64,000 nucleotides of DNA, taken from NCBI GenBank assembly GCA_013368325.1, contig JAACJK010000219.1, positions 248,001-312,000 on the forward strand, in the 5' to 3' direction. The notes beneath the pieces were generated by a model, which searched no databases, was not told where the DNA came from, and was given only the letters and a program-made list of their open reading frames with translations. The stretch comes from Ephemerocybe angulata (lineage: Eukaryota; Basidiomycota; Agaricomycetes; Agaricales; Psathyrellaceae). Position 1 is the stretch's first letter; every line of letters starts with the position of its first letter. Shown here piece by piece: positions 34,834 through 44,642 of the stretch. Position numbers and translations under genes: made by a program.

Positions 34834-36594
34834 ATGGGAATATTATCCGACTTCTTCTCGCGCTTCAAGCCGAGCAGGCCTCCGAAGCGGAAAACTCCTC
34901 ACGACGGCTTTGACAGCGACCGTAACGACTCAGGGGGATACCCTCCACAGGACAGAAAGATTCACGCCCTGAATGGCGCTAGCACCTCACATCTTGACGA
35001 GCAGAACGAAAGAAACGAGGAAAGGACGCGTCCAGGTACGTCGTAAAATCATACAAAACCGACCGTATCTCAGCATGCATTCACAAGACCCGGCGCCACG
35101 TCCAAGCTATCCCGCAAGGCAAAAGATAGAACTGAAAGATGCTGACGACCTGCCAGATGGCGGAGGTAAGTCGAATAAGCGCCCGCACCTTAAATTGCCT
35201 TGGTCCTCATCGTAAAACTCGACATAGACGCCCGCCCAAGACCTCAGCGCCCCCTCCCGTCCAAGCTTCCCCGGCGCAGTTCAAATTTCTCCACCACGAG
35301 CCTCATTTCACCGTCTGCCGACCACGATGCAGACCGCTCTACCACCTTAAACCTCCCGTCCAAGCTTCCCCGGCGCAGTTTAAATTTCTCCACCACGAGC
35401 CTCGCTTCACCGCCCGCCGACCATGATGCAGGCCGCTCTACCATCTTAAATCTGCGAAATGCCCTTGCCTCCTCCGAGCGCCGCCTGGCCACGCTCACAT
35501 CCCAAACCGAGTCCCTCCAAACGCAGCTCTCGACCCGCACCTCCGACCTAGAGCATTGGATCTCAGAGGCATCTCGGCAAGCTACGAAGGCCGAAATGCT
35601 CGAGAAAAAGTTGCGGGAAACGAACGTGCTGCTCGAAGCGCGGACAGTCGAGCTTGGCGCCGCGCAGGCCTTTGTGAAGACTGCGGACAGCGTGAGCGTC
35701 GCGGATGTGACGCGGCTCGTCGAGCAGCTGAACGACGACGCGTTCCAGGTCGCGGCGGACCTCGGGAACGCCGTGCTTGACGCGAAGTCTATCTCAATCT
35801 CACCATCCGATCAACACGGTGCGAAGGAGAAGATGGACGCTGCGCGGAAAGTTGTGGTGGAGAGGTGGGGTGAAGGCATGGCTAACCGGCTCCGCGAGAC
35901 CGTGCAAGATGAAGATACAGTTCTCTTTGAGGCGCTCGTGCAGAACGCAGTCGTCGTTTTCTGCTCGATGATCGTGCGGACCCTGTGTCTTACGAGTGGC
36001 CAGGCGGAGAAACATATGCGGGCGGTGTGGGATGGGATTCGCAAATCTAGTCAGTAATTTCAAGATAGGGCATCTTCCTTGCCTTCCTACCGATATGTGC
36101 TGACTAAATCTCCCATAGCTGACCCAGCAGTGTCCAAGAACTGGCTGGCATTAACGGCCAAACACTCCACTCCGAAATCCCTAGGCGTTTCAGAGATCTC
36201 TGCATACCTGAAAAGCCTCATGATCGCCTCCAGCACGCTCTCTGCCTCCTCCGCTACGCTGGACGAAAAGCTCTCCGTGATCGCGGCGAAAGCTTTGAAA
36301 ATCAGGGAGATGGTGAATACGGGAGTGCTCTCGGCGCAGGTTGAGCTCATGTTACCTTCTCGGAGAGTCGCATACGATGCAGAACGGATGGAGGACGCGT
36401 ATGAGGAGGCCATACCTGTCCGTCGGGGTGAGGGTGGTTCAAATAAAAAGGGCGCCAATGGAGAGGAGGTGGTGTGCGCGACGGCGCTGGGTGTCTCATG
36501 TCTTACGCTGAAGAATGCTGCGGCTAAGGCGAGGCCGGAGTTGGTGCTGAAGCCGAAGGTTTTGTTGTACTCGACTCTGGAAGGGGATGCTTGA
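34834..36594 (+). CDS. Coiled-coil partner (CC family) protein with 33-residue tandem repeat
   Basis: Start MGILSDFFSRFKPSRPPKRK, a short amphipathic opening then PPKRKTPHDGF, the shape shared by the genes starting at 40758 and 60719. A second small exon ends near 35165. The third opens at about 35228 and carries two copies of a 33-residue unit (PSKLPRRS.NFSTTSL.SP.A type) at 35254-35451. Then come a coiled coil, EARTVELGAAQAFVKTADSV, SVADVTRLVEQLNDD, WGEGMANRLRETV and LFEALVQNAVV. After an intron (about 36052-36118) follow AVSKNWLALTAKHSTP, VNTGVLSAQVELMLPSR, CATALGVSC and the end KPKVLLYSTLEGDA. The 3' end lies at the outer edge of the large inverted repeat; the mirror gene is at 59209-60719. 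Confidence 0.87.
35254..35451 (+). repeat. Two-copy 99-bp direct repeat
   Basis: Copies 35254-35352 and 35353-35451 start CTCCCGTCCAAGCTTCCCCG and differ at a few positions only. The period is a multiple of three, so the reading frame is preserved. Confidence 0.8.
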
Positions 36595-37085
36595 GCGCGG
36601 CGTAGCTTCGTATTTCTTGGTATCTTGGCTGTATATTATCGTGGTATTTGTTGCAATTGGGGTTGAAAGTCTCCAAGCCGGCTCTCCCGCAAACTCATTG
36701 TCTGCATCTACCGCTCGCAGTTTCCAAGCAACTTGGTGAATAAGAGTCGACGGGAGACGTCCGGCGAGTACTACCGCTGTCAGACCAATGCCTTCAAGGC
36801 GTACGGGCATTTGATGCAGAGACTAGACCTCCTCATCCATGAAAGCGAACCAATCTGAATCTTCCCTTTGTTGTCCCCGTGGTACCGTACTGGAAACAGT
36901 CGACGTTTCTTATGACTCCCTCAGCGGGTGAAAACGAAAACATTTTATGAGTGTATAGTGACACGATAGCGATAAGCACAGCAGATGCACAGCAAACAAT
37001 AAAACCCCCAAAAAAGAAACAACTCTAAAACCAATCTAAAACCATTAACCAAGTTAGACTTCTAAAGCTACTCGGAATCCCACGC
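36595..37085. other. Intergenic between convergent genes (inside inverted-repeat arm)
   Basis: Convergent 3' flanks. Strong similarity to 58706-59208 on the opposite strand, though no coding frame is preserved in it, so the similarity comes from recent duplication rather than coding constraint. Confidence 0.5.
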
Positions 37086-37487
37086 TCAAGGATATGGCTC
37101 AAGGACAATTTCATGGATCCCCGGGGTGCAACACCCTGCGCCGAGGAGCTCCACGGTATAGACGAATCCCGCAGGCTACAAATAACCATTATATCAGCGA
37201 CAAGATCTGGTTGAAGGCGTGATGGAGCTTACCATGTACTGGGTGGCCCTCGCCCAATAATAATCGGACACCAAGCCGAAGTCACCCTTGACAACTTCCT
37301 GGCCTCCAAGCGTAATCCAGGTGTCGGCGATTTTGACATAGGTGTTCCTCGCGTACTGAAAATTCCAATTAGATGAATAGAAAGTAAGTCAAAGGTGTAG
37401 TACCTGTGCTGTTTGCCCGACCGGGGTCGAAGGCCTGTCTTCGGCAAGGTCAATAAAACGACGACCAGGTGTTCCGTTGTAAGACAT
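37086..37487 (-). CDS. Small uncharacterised protein, 98 aa, copy 1
   Basis: Three exons: 37487-37404, 37355-37233 and 37175-37086, separated by 48- and 57-nt GT-AG introns, encoding 98 residues. It starts MSYNGTPGRRFIDLAEDRPS, continues YARNTYVKIADTWITLGG and SDYYWARATQYM, and ends GFVYTVELLGAG..TPGIHEIVLEPYP. No signal peptide or membrane segment is apparent. I do not recognise the family. The second copy at 58297-58705 has identical exon phases and lengths and about 14 differing residues, with both frames and all splice sites intact, which argues that the protein is real and kept by selection. Aromatic and Gly-rich, it is probably a small beta-rich fold; that is a guess. Confidence 0.75.
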
Positions 37488-39255
37488 GGCCAATCTGATC
37501 AATGAAGAGTCGCATCAGTCGAGGTGTAAGCACCGGGAAATATCAGACTTACGAGCGAAGTATGAAGAGTGGGGGGCAAAAGGAAGGAAGTGGGCGAAAG
37601 CAAACCGCCCGCACAATTTATACCTTTTCCAAAGTCCCAGCGCCCGCGTCTGAGGTTGAATTGGTAGCAATGGTCGTCAACCAGACCAAATCCTAAAAAG
37701 GAAAATCATTGTCCGGTGCACATGGTGCGCGGCGACCGCACCTTCTACCGAGTCACAATCCTCGTTGACAAGCACGATTGCTTTGTCGAAGAAAGTCGCT
37801 TAGTAGGCTGTACCGTTAATTTCTGGCCCTCATGCTGAACATGAGGCACTCCGGAACTTCCGATGCCGAGTACACGGGGGTATGTCCAAATTGGGAACTG
37901 CTCGAGCAGAGCCACTCGACCCCTAACGCTCAGAAAATGCTGGCAATCCTGGTTAATAGCTCGTGAAAGGGGTCGTTAATCTCACGTAGTAGAGTTGGAC
38001 TCACTTGAGTCAGCCTGCTCTACTATCTGGATGATATCTGGTCTCGTTGAGTTTGTTGGTTTACGCGCCAATTTAAGCGCCCAATCAATCAACACGAAGG
38101 GGGGGTGCTGGGGTAGGTAAGGGGATTTTGGACGAATATTCAAGACTTAGAATTAATAATATGCCGGAGATTGGGACCGGTTCCGATGTTGTGCGCCAAA
38201 CTCATAAAGGGGTCCCACCTCAGCACTGGCACATTGACACGCCAGGGTCTACTACTACTACTGCCCGGACCTCCGCCCCTTTTGGATCGAAGCATGGGAA
38301 CTCTCCGTAATACTAGGCCAGGGAGTAGCTCCACCTGAGTGAGGTTGAAGGGCGGCCCAAGTCTTAGTCTGTCACTGTCGCATTTTCACATGGCCGATCC
38401 AATGCATCGATATCGACGATAGCAGTCAAGCCGAGCTCGGCTTATGTATACCTTGCTTCCGAATCATAAGGCCAGACAACGACTTTCTAGAATTTGTCGA
38501 CGGATAGGATGCTAGGGCGACTCCGAGATGCTTGGCCCCAACTTGGCCCCGCGAGATCGTGAATGCGGCGATGGATTAGATCGACCTTGGAAATCACACA
38601 CACACACGACAAGACGAAACGACGAGGCATCGCAAAGGGGCTGACCGAGCACTGACAGGGGCACCTGCACTGGACTCGAGGTGCCTCTGAGCCCTTTTGC
38701 TACTATCCTCTGTGCTCAATCTATGGCGCCAGACATCATGGTGGGAGTCCTGAGATACCTGTCATCCTGTACTTCTCGGGATAGATGGCAGATATAAATG
38801 GTTCTGTAAATATTACACCTCCGCACTGCACTTCTTCTCATATTTCTTACCGTTGAAGGATCGACGAGGAGTTAGAACTACCGTTGAAGTTCAAACAACA
38901 AGAGTACATGTCAGTTGGTATTTACACTGTCAATAGCGCGTTTGCAACGAATTCTACTTCCCTCTGTGGATTTGTCGATACTCGAAATCCACGCCATCAA
39001 CTCGATATGAAGCCCTCACTTCGAATTCTGAACCAGGGACTTCTGAACCCGGAAGTGCGTCTGCACCCTCCCAAGCCCATTCTTCCAGATTCCATAGGAA
39101 AGTGCCACATGCAATCTTCCTTGCGAAGACTTGAATGCCTCACACAGAACAGTTGAAAAGTCCTAAGAATACGAAGAAAAATTGTCGGACTAGTAGCAGT
39201 TCGCGATGGGGAGGAGGTAACGTAGAGAGAAGGGGGCGTCGCCGCTACCTCAGGC
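37488..39255. other. Long non-coding stretch, mostly inverted-repeat arm
   Basis: The first 1.19 kb belongs to the left arm and contains the upstream region of the 98-residue gene; a (CA)n run sits at 38595-38606. The rest (38675-39255) is unique and shows no supported gene. Confidence 0.5.
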
Positions 39256-40758
39256 TCAGGCCCCGCCTTCCAGAGTCGACGGCACCAAAACCTTGGGCTT
39301 TAATACCAGCTCCGGGCGCCTGTTTGCAGCGCCCTTCAGTGGGAGGCACATAACGCCTAGCGCCGTCGTACAGAAAATCTTCTCCTTCCCGGAGGCTGTT
39401 GCTCTGCGTCTCGCCTTCGGGGGCACTTCATATGCATCTGCCATCTTCACGGGATCGTACATCGAACCCCGTGAAGGTACGACGAAGTCAATGAGTGCCG
39501 AAAGCACACCCGTGTTCACGATCTCCCTGACATGCACCGCCGTCTTCACCAGGAGCGACAGCTTTTCCTCGAGACCCGCAGGGGAGAGCGCCGATCCGGT
39601 GGCAATGATGAAGAGGTTCTGAAGTAAAGAGGTTGTACTGGCTGCTCGAATTGGCCCAGATTTGAGAGCCGAGTTCTTCGTCGTTATCGCGAGCCAGTTC
39701 TTGGCCACGGCGGGGTCCGTCGACTTTCGAATGCCTTCCCACACTCCGCGCACATACTTCTCCGCCTCCGGATGTCCCAACGCCAGGCTCCGGACAACCC
39801 CTGCACAGAGATCGACGAGCGCGTTCTGCACAAGGGACTCGAAGAGAAGCGTGCTCTCAGCTTCGCCCTGTACGTCTGCGCAGAGCCGCGCGACGACACC
39901 TTCGCCCCACCCGCCTACCACCATTTTCTGCGCGGCCTCAACGTCCTTCTGTGGCGCTGATGGGGCGCCTTGGGCGTCGAGCACCGCGTTGCCCATGGCC
40001 GCCGCGATCTGGTACATGTCATCATTCAGCCGCTCGACGAGCTGTATCACCTCTGCGACGCTCACGCTGTCCGCGGTCGTCATGAAGGCCTGCGCGGCAC
40101 TTAGCTCGGTGGTACGTGAAGCGAGCAGTGCCTTTGTCTTTCGGAGGTCGGTCTGCACGCGCTCGAGCTCGTCCGTGCGCGTGGAGAGCTCAGATTGGAG
40201 GGCGGAGAGCTGGGCTTGGAGGGTGGCGTTTTCATCCGTTAGGGTTGCAAGGCGGCGTTCTGCGGAGGAGGTGGACGTCTGAATGTCTGAGGGCTTTGGG
40301 AAGGTGGAGAGGCGAATTGTAGAGGAGGTTGATATGGGGAGTTTAGTGGGCATGGGCCGGTACGGCCTTCTCTGGGCGTCTATTATGGACTGAGCTATGT
40401 TTCACGATGGTTTCGTTCAAGGATCTTACCGTATTGCGACCTATCTGCTCCTTCAATATTTAACTTCTGCCTTGCATCGTGGTTCGGACGATTGCTGGAT
40501 GATTCATCTTTGAGACTATGAGTATAGCTGCCGCAGTTATCGCGAATTTGACGTACCTCGTCGCGTCCTTTTCGCGTCTCTTTCTCGCTGTTCGTCAGCA
40601 TACGACGTTGAAAATCCGGCTTGGCGCCTGTTGTATCTTCTTGGAGAGTCGTAAGCGCCAGGAATGTCGTCCTCAAAGCCATCGTCTGGGGCTTTCCGTT
40701 TCGCGGGCGACGGGGTGAAGAAGGCCAAGATTGGTTCTATGATATCCCCAAATCCCAT
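39256..40758 (-). CDS. Coiled-coil partner (CC family) protein
   Basis: Start MGFGDIIEPILAFFTPSPAK with the KRKAPDDGFEDDIPGAYD signature also found in the gene starting at 60719. Exon 2 (ending near 40431) carries ARQKLNIEGAD, matching the gene at 34834. The main exon opens near 40385 and reads RRLATLTDENATLQAQLSAL, then a coiled coil, SRTTELSAAQAFMTTADSV, SVAEVIQLVERLNDDMYQ, WGEGVVARLCADV, VWEGIRKSTDPAVAKNWLAI without the usual intron before the AKNWL block, VNTGVLSALIDFVVPSRG, CTTALGVMC and KPKVLVPSTLEGGA. Loss of that last intron is unique in this window. It has no adjacent ATPase gene. It lies 581 bp inside the inner edge of the left repeat arm and runs the same way as the two CC genes that follow. 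Confidence 0.88.
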
Positions 40759-41385
40759 TGTTGTTCTAAGAGAGGCGAGATAATGTTCTGTAATATCGAA
40801 TAGCGAGTCAAGCTGAGGGGTTGCTATTCGAGGATGAAGTCGCTGGACAAGCCGTGACACGTCCAATTTGAGCGCGTCAAGAAACTTGGACCGGCACAAG
40901 ACCGGCATCACAAATTTAGACACCGGTGTACAGGTCCAATTTAGCGAGATGGTTTTTGACCATGATTTACGGGCCAGAAGCCTTTTAAGATAGCCACTGA
41001 ACTTCTATATATCTGAATAGTATTTTGTATCCAGAAAACTTCCAGAAATTCGTCCAGTAACGCGATACGACCGTGCTAGGTATATCTGGACATCTATGTA
41101 AGCGCCCGAGCGAGAGCCGGCGTTGTCGCCCATAAGTATGGGATATCGCCTCGAAAGGGGGACAGTCAGTAACTCACAAAAATCACGTTAAATACGGTCC
41201 TAGCTCTCAAGAAAGTGCTCATCAAAGGAGGGGAATATATTGGTATACATCAATTAGAACCCCAAGCAGGACGAAGAGGTAATCCAATGAAAACATCGGG
41301 GCAGAGCAACCAATCGAAAAGGATACAACTGCCGGGTACCTTCAAGCGCTTTCGCAATCAGATTGGACCCGGAAGACGGATAAGG
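40759..41385. other. Intergenic between tandem CC genes (minus strand)
   Basis: Contains a TAAGCGCCC box at 41099-41107, about 340 bp before the start at 40758. No exon supported. Confidence 0.4.
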
Positions 41386-44295
41386 TCAATCCGGGGACGC
41401 AATCACAGGCATCTGTGGCCCAGTTAAATTCTCCGAGGTAGTGCCTTCCGGTGCCACCTCCTCCAGCGCCGACTCAAGCACCACCTTGGTCTTCATCACA
41501 ACCTCCTCAGCCTTTCCCTTCGTGCTAAATGAAACACCCAACCCAGTCGACACGACAATAGCCTGGACTTTGGCACCCCCCTCCTCCTTCTTGTCCTTCT
41601 CCTTCTCCTTGTCTTTCCCCTGCCCTTTCCCTTTGGACCCACCGAACGACTCCTGCGCAAACGCGTCCTGCATCCTCTCCGTATCGAACTTGACATGAGG
41701 ATCGAACGCCACCACCCGCACCTCGGCGGACAGCACGCCCTCCGCCGCGATCTCCTTGATCTTAAGCGCTTTCTCCGTCATCTCGCCGACCTTCTCCTCG
41801 AGGAGCCTGGGCAGGTCACCACTGGCATGAGCCCGGTAGCCAGCTACGTAAGTCAGACATGCGAGACGGTGTAGAGTTTTTGTGTTGTGCACAGGCTGTG
41901 ATTTGAGCTGGGAGTGCGTCATTGAGAACCAGTTCTTGGCAATTGCGTGTTCGTCTATATGTAGCAGTGCATTCAGTCATGATGTTCACTCGAAAAGGCG
42001 GGCAAAAAAGCGAACGCAAAACTCACTGGACTTCTTGACCCCCTCCCACATCTGCTCTAACATCTCGTTCACAGCTCCGTCTTCCCCAAGATGCAGCTTC
42101 TGAATGACATCCCTCAGCCGCATCACCAACACACTCTGCACCACAGCCTCGAGCAGAAACGTGTCCCCATCCTTCTCGATATCGCGTTGTATCCGCGAAA
42201 TGATCTCCTCCCCCCAGATCTTCACGACCTCCTTCCTCGCTTCCTGCACGTAGTTCAGATCCTCCTCAGGGTCCGGCTTCACTCCCTCCATCGCGGCCCG
42301 CTGTTCACTGACCGCATCCGTCACCATCGCCGCGCACTGGAACACGTCGTCGTTGAGCTGCTCCACCATGTGCGACACGTCCGCGACGCTGAACTTGTCC
42401 GCGGTCACCATGAACGCCTGGGCGACGTTCAGCTCCTCTGTGCGCGCGGCGAGCAGCTTCTTCGTCTTCTTCAACGAGGAGGCCACCTCGGATGCTCTAT
42501 TTCCCTTCTCCTCTGCCTCCTTCCGTGCGTCGGATAGGTCGCGTTCTGTTTTGCGGATATATTCTACCGCACACTGAAATTCTCTTTGGAGGTTCTGGAA
42601 ACTCTGGAACTCGTTTTCGAGGTAGTCGTTACGCTTCTCGAACTGCGGGAGGAGCTCTCGTTCAAGGTAATCGATATGGCCGTTGCGCTCACGAAGTGTG
42701 CATCGGATTTCCTCGTACGACCTTTCGAGAGCTTTCACGTCGCCGTCTCTCAGTCGCAGAGCATGGCGAAGGTCGTTGACTACCTGCACAGAGTGGGTGG
42801 GAATATTCTCAAAGTTGGAAGCGGCAAAGAGTGGTTCCTCTTGAGCTTGCGTGGGTGCGGTTGGGGGCTCGATATTCGTTGCGGGGTATTGTAGTTCGGG
42901 GCTCGGGCTTGTCCCTGACATGTTCACGTCCCCATCGCGGTCGGTATCCTCAGCTAGAGGAGTCGCATGGTCTTCCTCAAAAGGTAGAATTTCAAAGCTT
43001 GTCCCGGCTTGTACTGTGGATGCTGGCATTGCTAAGCCAACATCAAACTGCCGGATGCCAAGCGACTCACCACCAACTGAATGAGGTTCTTCTTCTCGTA
43101 CTTGGGCTTCTGTCTTCGGTGCCACCGCGTTGACTTTCGCTTCCTTTTGGTCGTCGGCTTCTGTATCAAGCTTCCCCTGAGCCTCAGCCTCCACATTAGC
43201 ATTCATCCGAGCTTCATCTTCAGCTTTCCCCTTGTCCGCAGCTCTGCTGAGAGCCAGGAAGACTTGATCTATGAATGCTGTCTTGTGTAAGTTTTGGGCT
43301 GAGCAGAAATACAATTCTGCACACCTTGGTCACCTTCAAAAAGACAAGGGAATGAGCAATACGATCAACAAGGACGAGTCTAATGACTAAGAACTTACGA
43401 TCTTCAGTTTTCCCCTCGACGGTGTTAGATCCACCTTGGGTCTGTGTATCCTCTTTCGAGAGGTCGATGACCGCGGCTACTCCAGCTCATATGAGTACTT
43501 AAATGTTCTTGCGTAGGCTATGTGGCCACTCACGTTCTGTTTTGTGGGTCCCAGAATCCCTTTGCATCGTCGGATGACCCTGTGGCTCGTCTGGGATCCC
43601 GAAGTAGGGTCGGTAAGAGTCGCGCAATAAAGTATGATATTATGAATGAACCCACCAGGATCATTGCCCACCAATCCTTTCTGCCGACTTTCCGCAGCCC
43701 GCACCTCCCCATGAGATCTCGCCAGGTTAGCCGCAACGATGCCAGGCAAGGCGTTCGACAAAGGGTTATCTTCAGATGAAGAAGATGAGTCGCTACTGCT
43801 CCCACTCGAGCTTTCACTGGAAGGCGAATTTCCTCCCATGTGGCCCTCCACTTTCACCGCAATTGGTCCTCTACCCATGTTACCCTCCTCCTCGTCACGC
43901 TTCCTCTTCTTATTCCCCAACCCCAAGCCCTGGTTCCCCGCGGGGGGCGTAGGTCCCCTAAAATCGAATTTAGGGTTCGCCACGGGTTCCGCCTTCACGC
44001 TCCCATATTCGCCTCCATTCGCAGAGCTCCCTCCCATATTAGAGCCCTGCGCGCCCCTGTGCGACGCGCTGGCACCCGCATTCCCTACGTCCCTGGTGGT
44101 CTGAAGCGGCGGCGGAGCTGGGGTTGTAACACCTTTCCGAAACTCCTGGTGGTATTCAGTCTGCTTTTTCGCCTCAGCTTTCGTGTTTATCTGTGCAAAT
44201 GGGTTTGAATTTGAGTTATTGTGGTGCGGCTTCGATTTTTTGTTGCCTCGCCCGTGGTTATGGTTGTTGCCGTTGTTCCTTCCCCAGTCGGACAT
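41386..44295 (-). CDS. Coiled-coil partner (CC family) protein, long form
   Basis: Third member of the long form with the genes at 25115 and 28063. Start MSDWGRNNGNNHNHGRGNKK, rich in Asn, Gly and His. Then AEPVANPKFDFRGP and LGLGNKKRKRDEEE (likely nuclear signal), and a Ser run at about 43770-43830. A small exon opens AAVIDLSKEDTQTQG (about 43478-43449). The large exon (about 43290-42030) has an Ala/Glu/Lys-rich segment, an acidic Pro-rich segment, a long coiled coil, AARTEELNVAQAFMVTADKF, SVADVSHMVEQLNDDVFQ and MWEGVKKSS. The last exon has AIAKNWFSMTHSQLKSQ, EGVLSAEVRVVAF, a Lys/Glu/Gly run and VSTGLGVSF, ending at 41386 after PQMPVIASPD. Exact limits of the small N-terminal exons are uncertain. 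Confidence 0.87.
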
Positions 44296-44642
44296 ACTGG
44301 GGCGTCAGTATGTACAGTTTTCTCGGGGTTTCTTTCCTGGAGTCGCCCTTTATGCGGATTCGAATGGTGTAAAGAGGATTGTCGCGAACTGGAGATGTGG
44401 TAGAACAAGAGAAAGCCTGATCAGCCTGAGGACCGTGAGGGACCGTGATGGCTCCGGCAACTTGAACGCGGCAAGTCCGGCAATCCAACGCGAAAATGTA
44501 TGTAAGCGGTTTGATCGTTGGTTTTCAATATTTGGCGCGTTCGACGCGTTTTGAGGAGGTCGAATTATGAGATGTATTTAGATACCAAGAAGAGGAAATA
44601 CAGGGTATGTATATGCAAGAGTAAGTAACAGAAAACCGAGGT
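44296..44642. other. Intergenic between tandem CC genes (minus strand)
   Basis: Promoter region of the gene starting at 44295; contains the block at 44476-44509 and no supported exon. Confidence 0.4.
44476..44509 (-). promoter_or_regulatory. Upstream block shared by long-form CC genes
   Basis: On the minus strand CGCTTACATACATTTTCGCG then TTGGATTGCCGGA, 181-214 bp before the ATG at 44295; the counterpart of 27880-27911. Confidence 0.55.

Larger units (their letters stand above)
36551..38674. repeat. Left arm of large inverted repeat
   Basis: Aligns by eye, as reverse complement, with 57074-59253 over its whole length, with scattered substitutions and small indels. It starts in the last codons of the CC gene ending at 36594 and stops abruptly inside a GGGGCACCTGC sequence. 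Between these limits lie the 3' flank of the CC gene, the 98-residue gene (37086-37487, minus) and about 1.2 kb of non-coding DNA including a TTAAGCGCCC box (38073-38082). The arms are 18.4 kb apart. Confidence 0.85.

Noticed and set aside
38595..38606. (CA)n run as a possible functional element
   Set aside because: A short microsatellite, shared loosely with the other repeat arm; nothing more can be supported.
36551..38674. Interpretation of the inverted-repeat arms as transposon ends
   Set aside because: No transposase, reverse transcriptase, target-site duplication or terminal-repeat signature; the arms contain a normal spliced gene and the 3' end of a CC gene, which fits segmental duplication.
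39662..40282. 206-codon plus-strand open frame
   Set aside because: Antisense to the main exon of the minus-strand CC gene 40758-39256.
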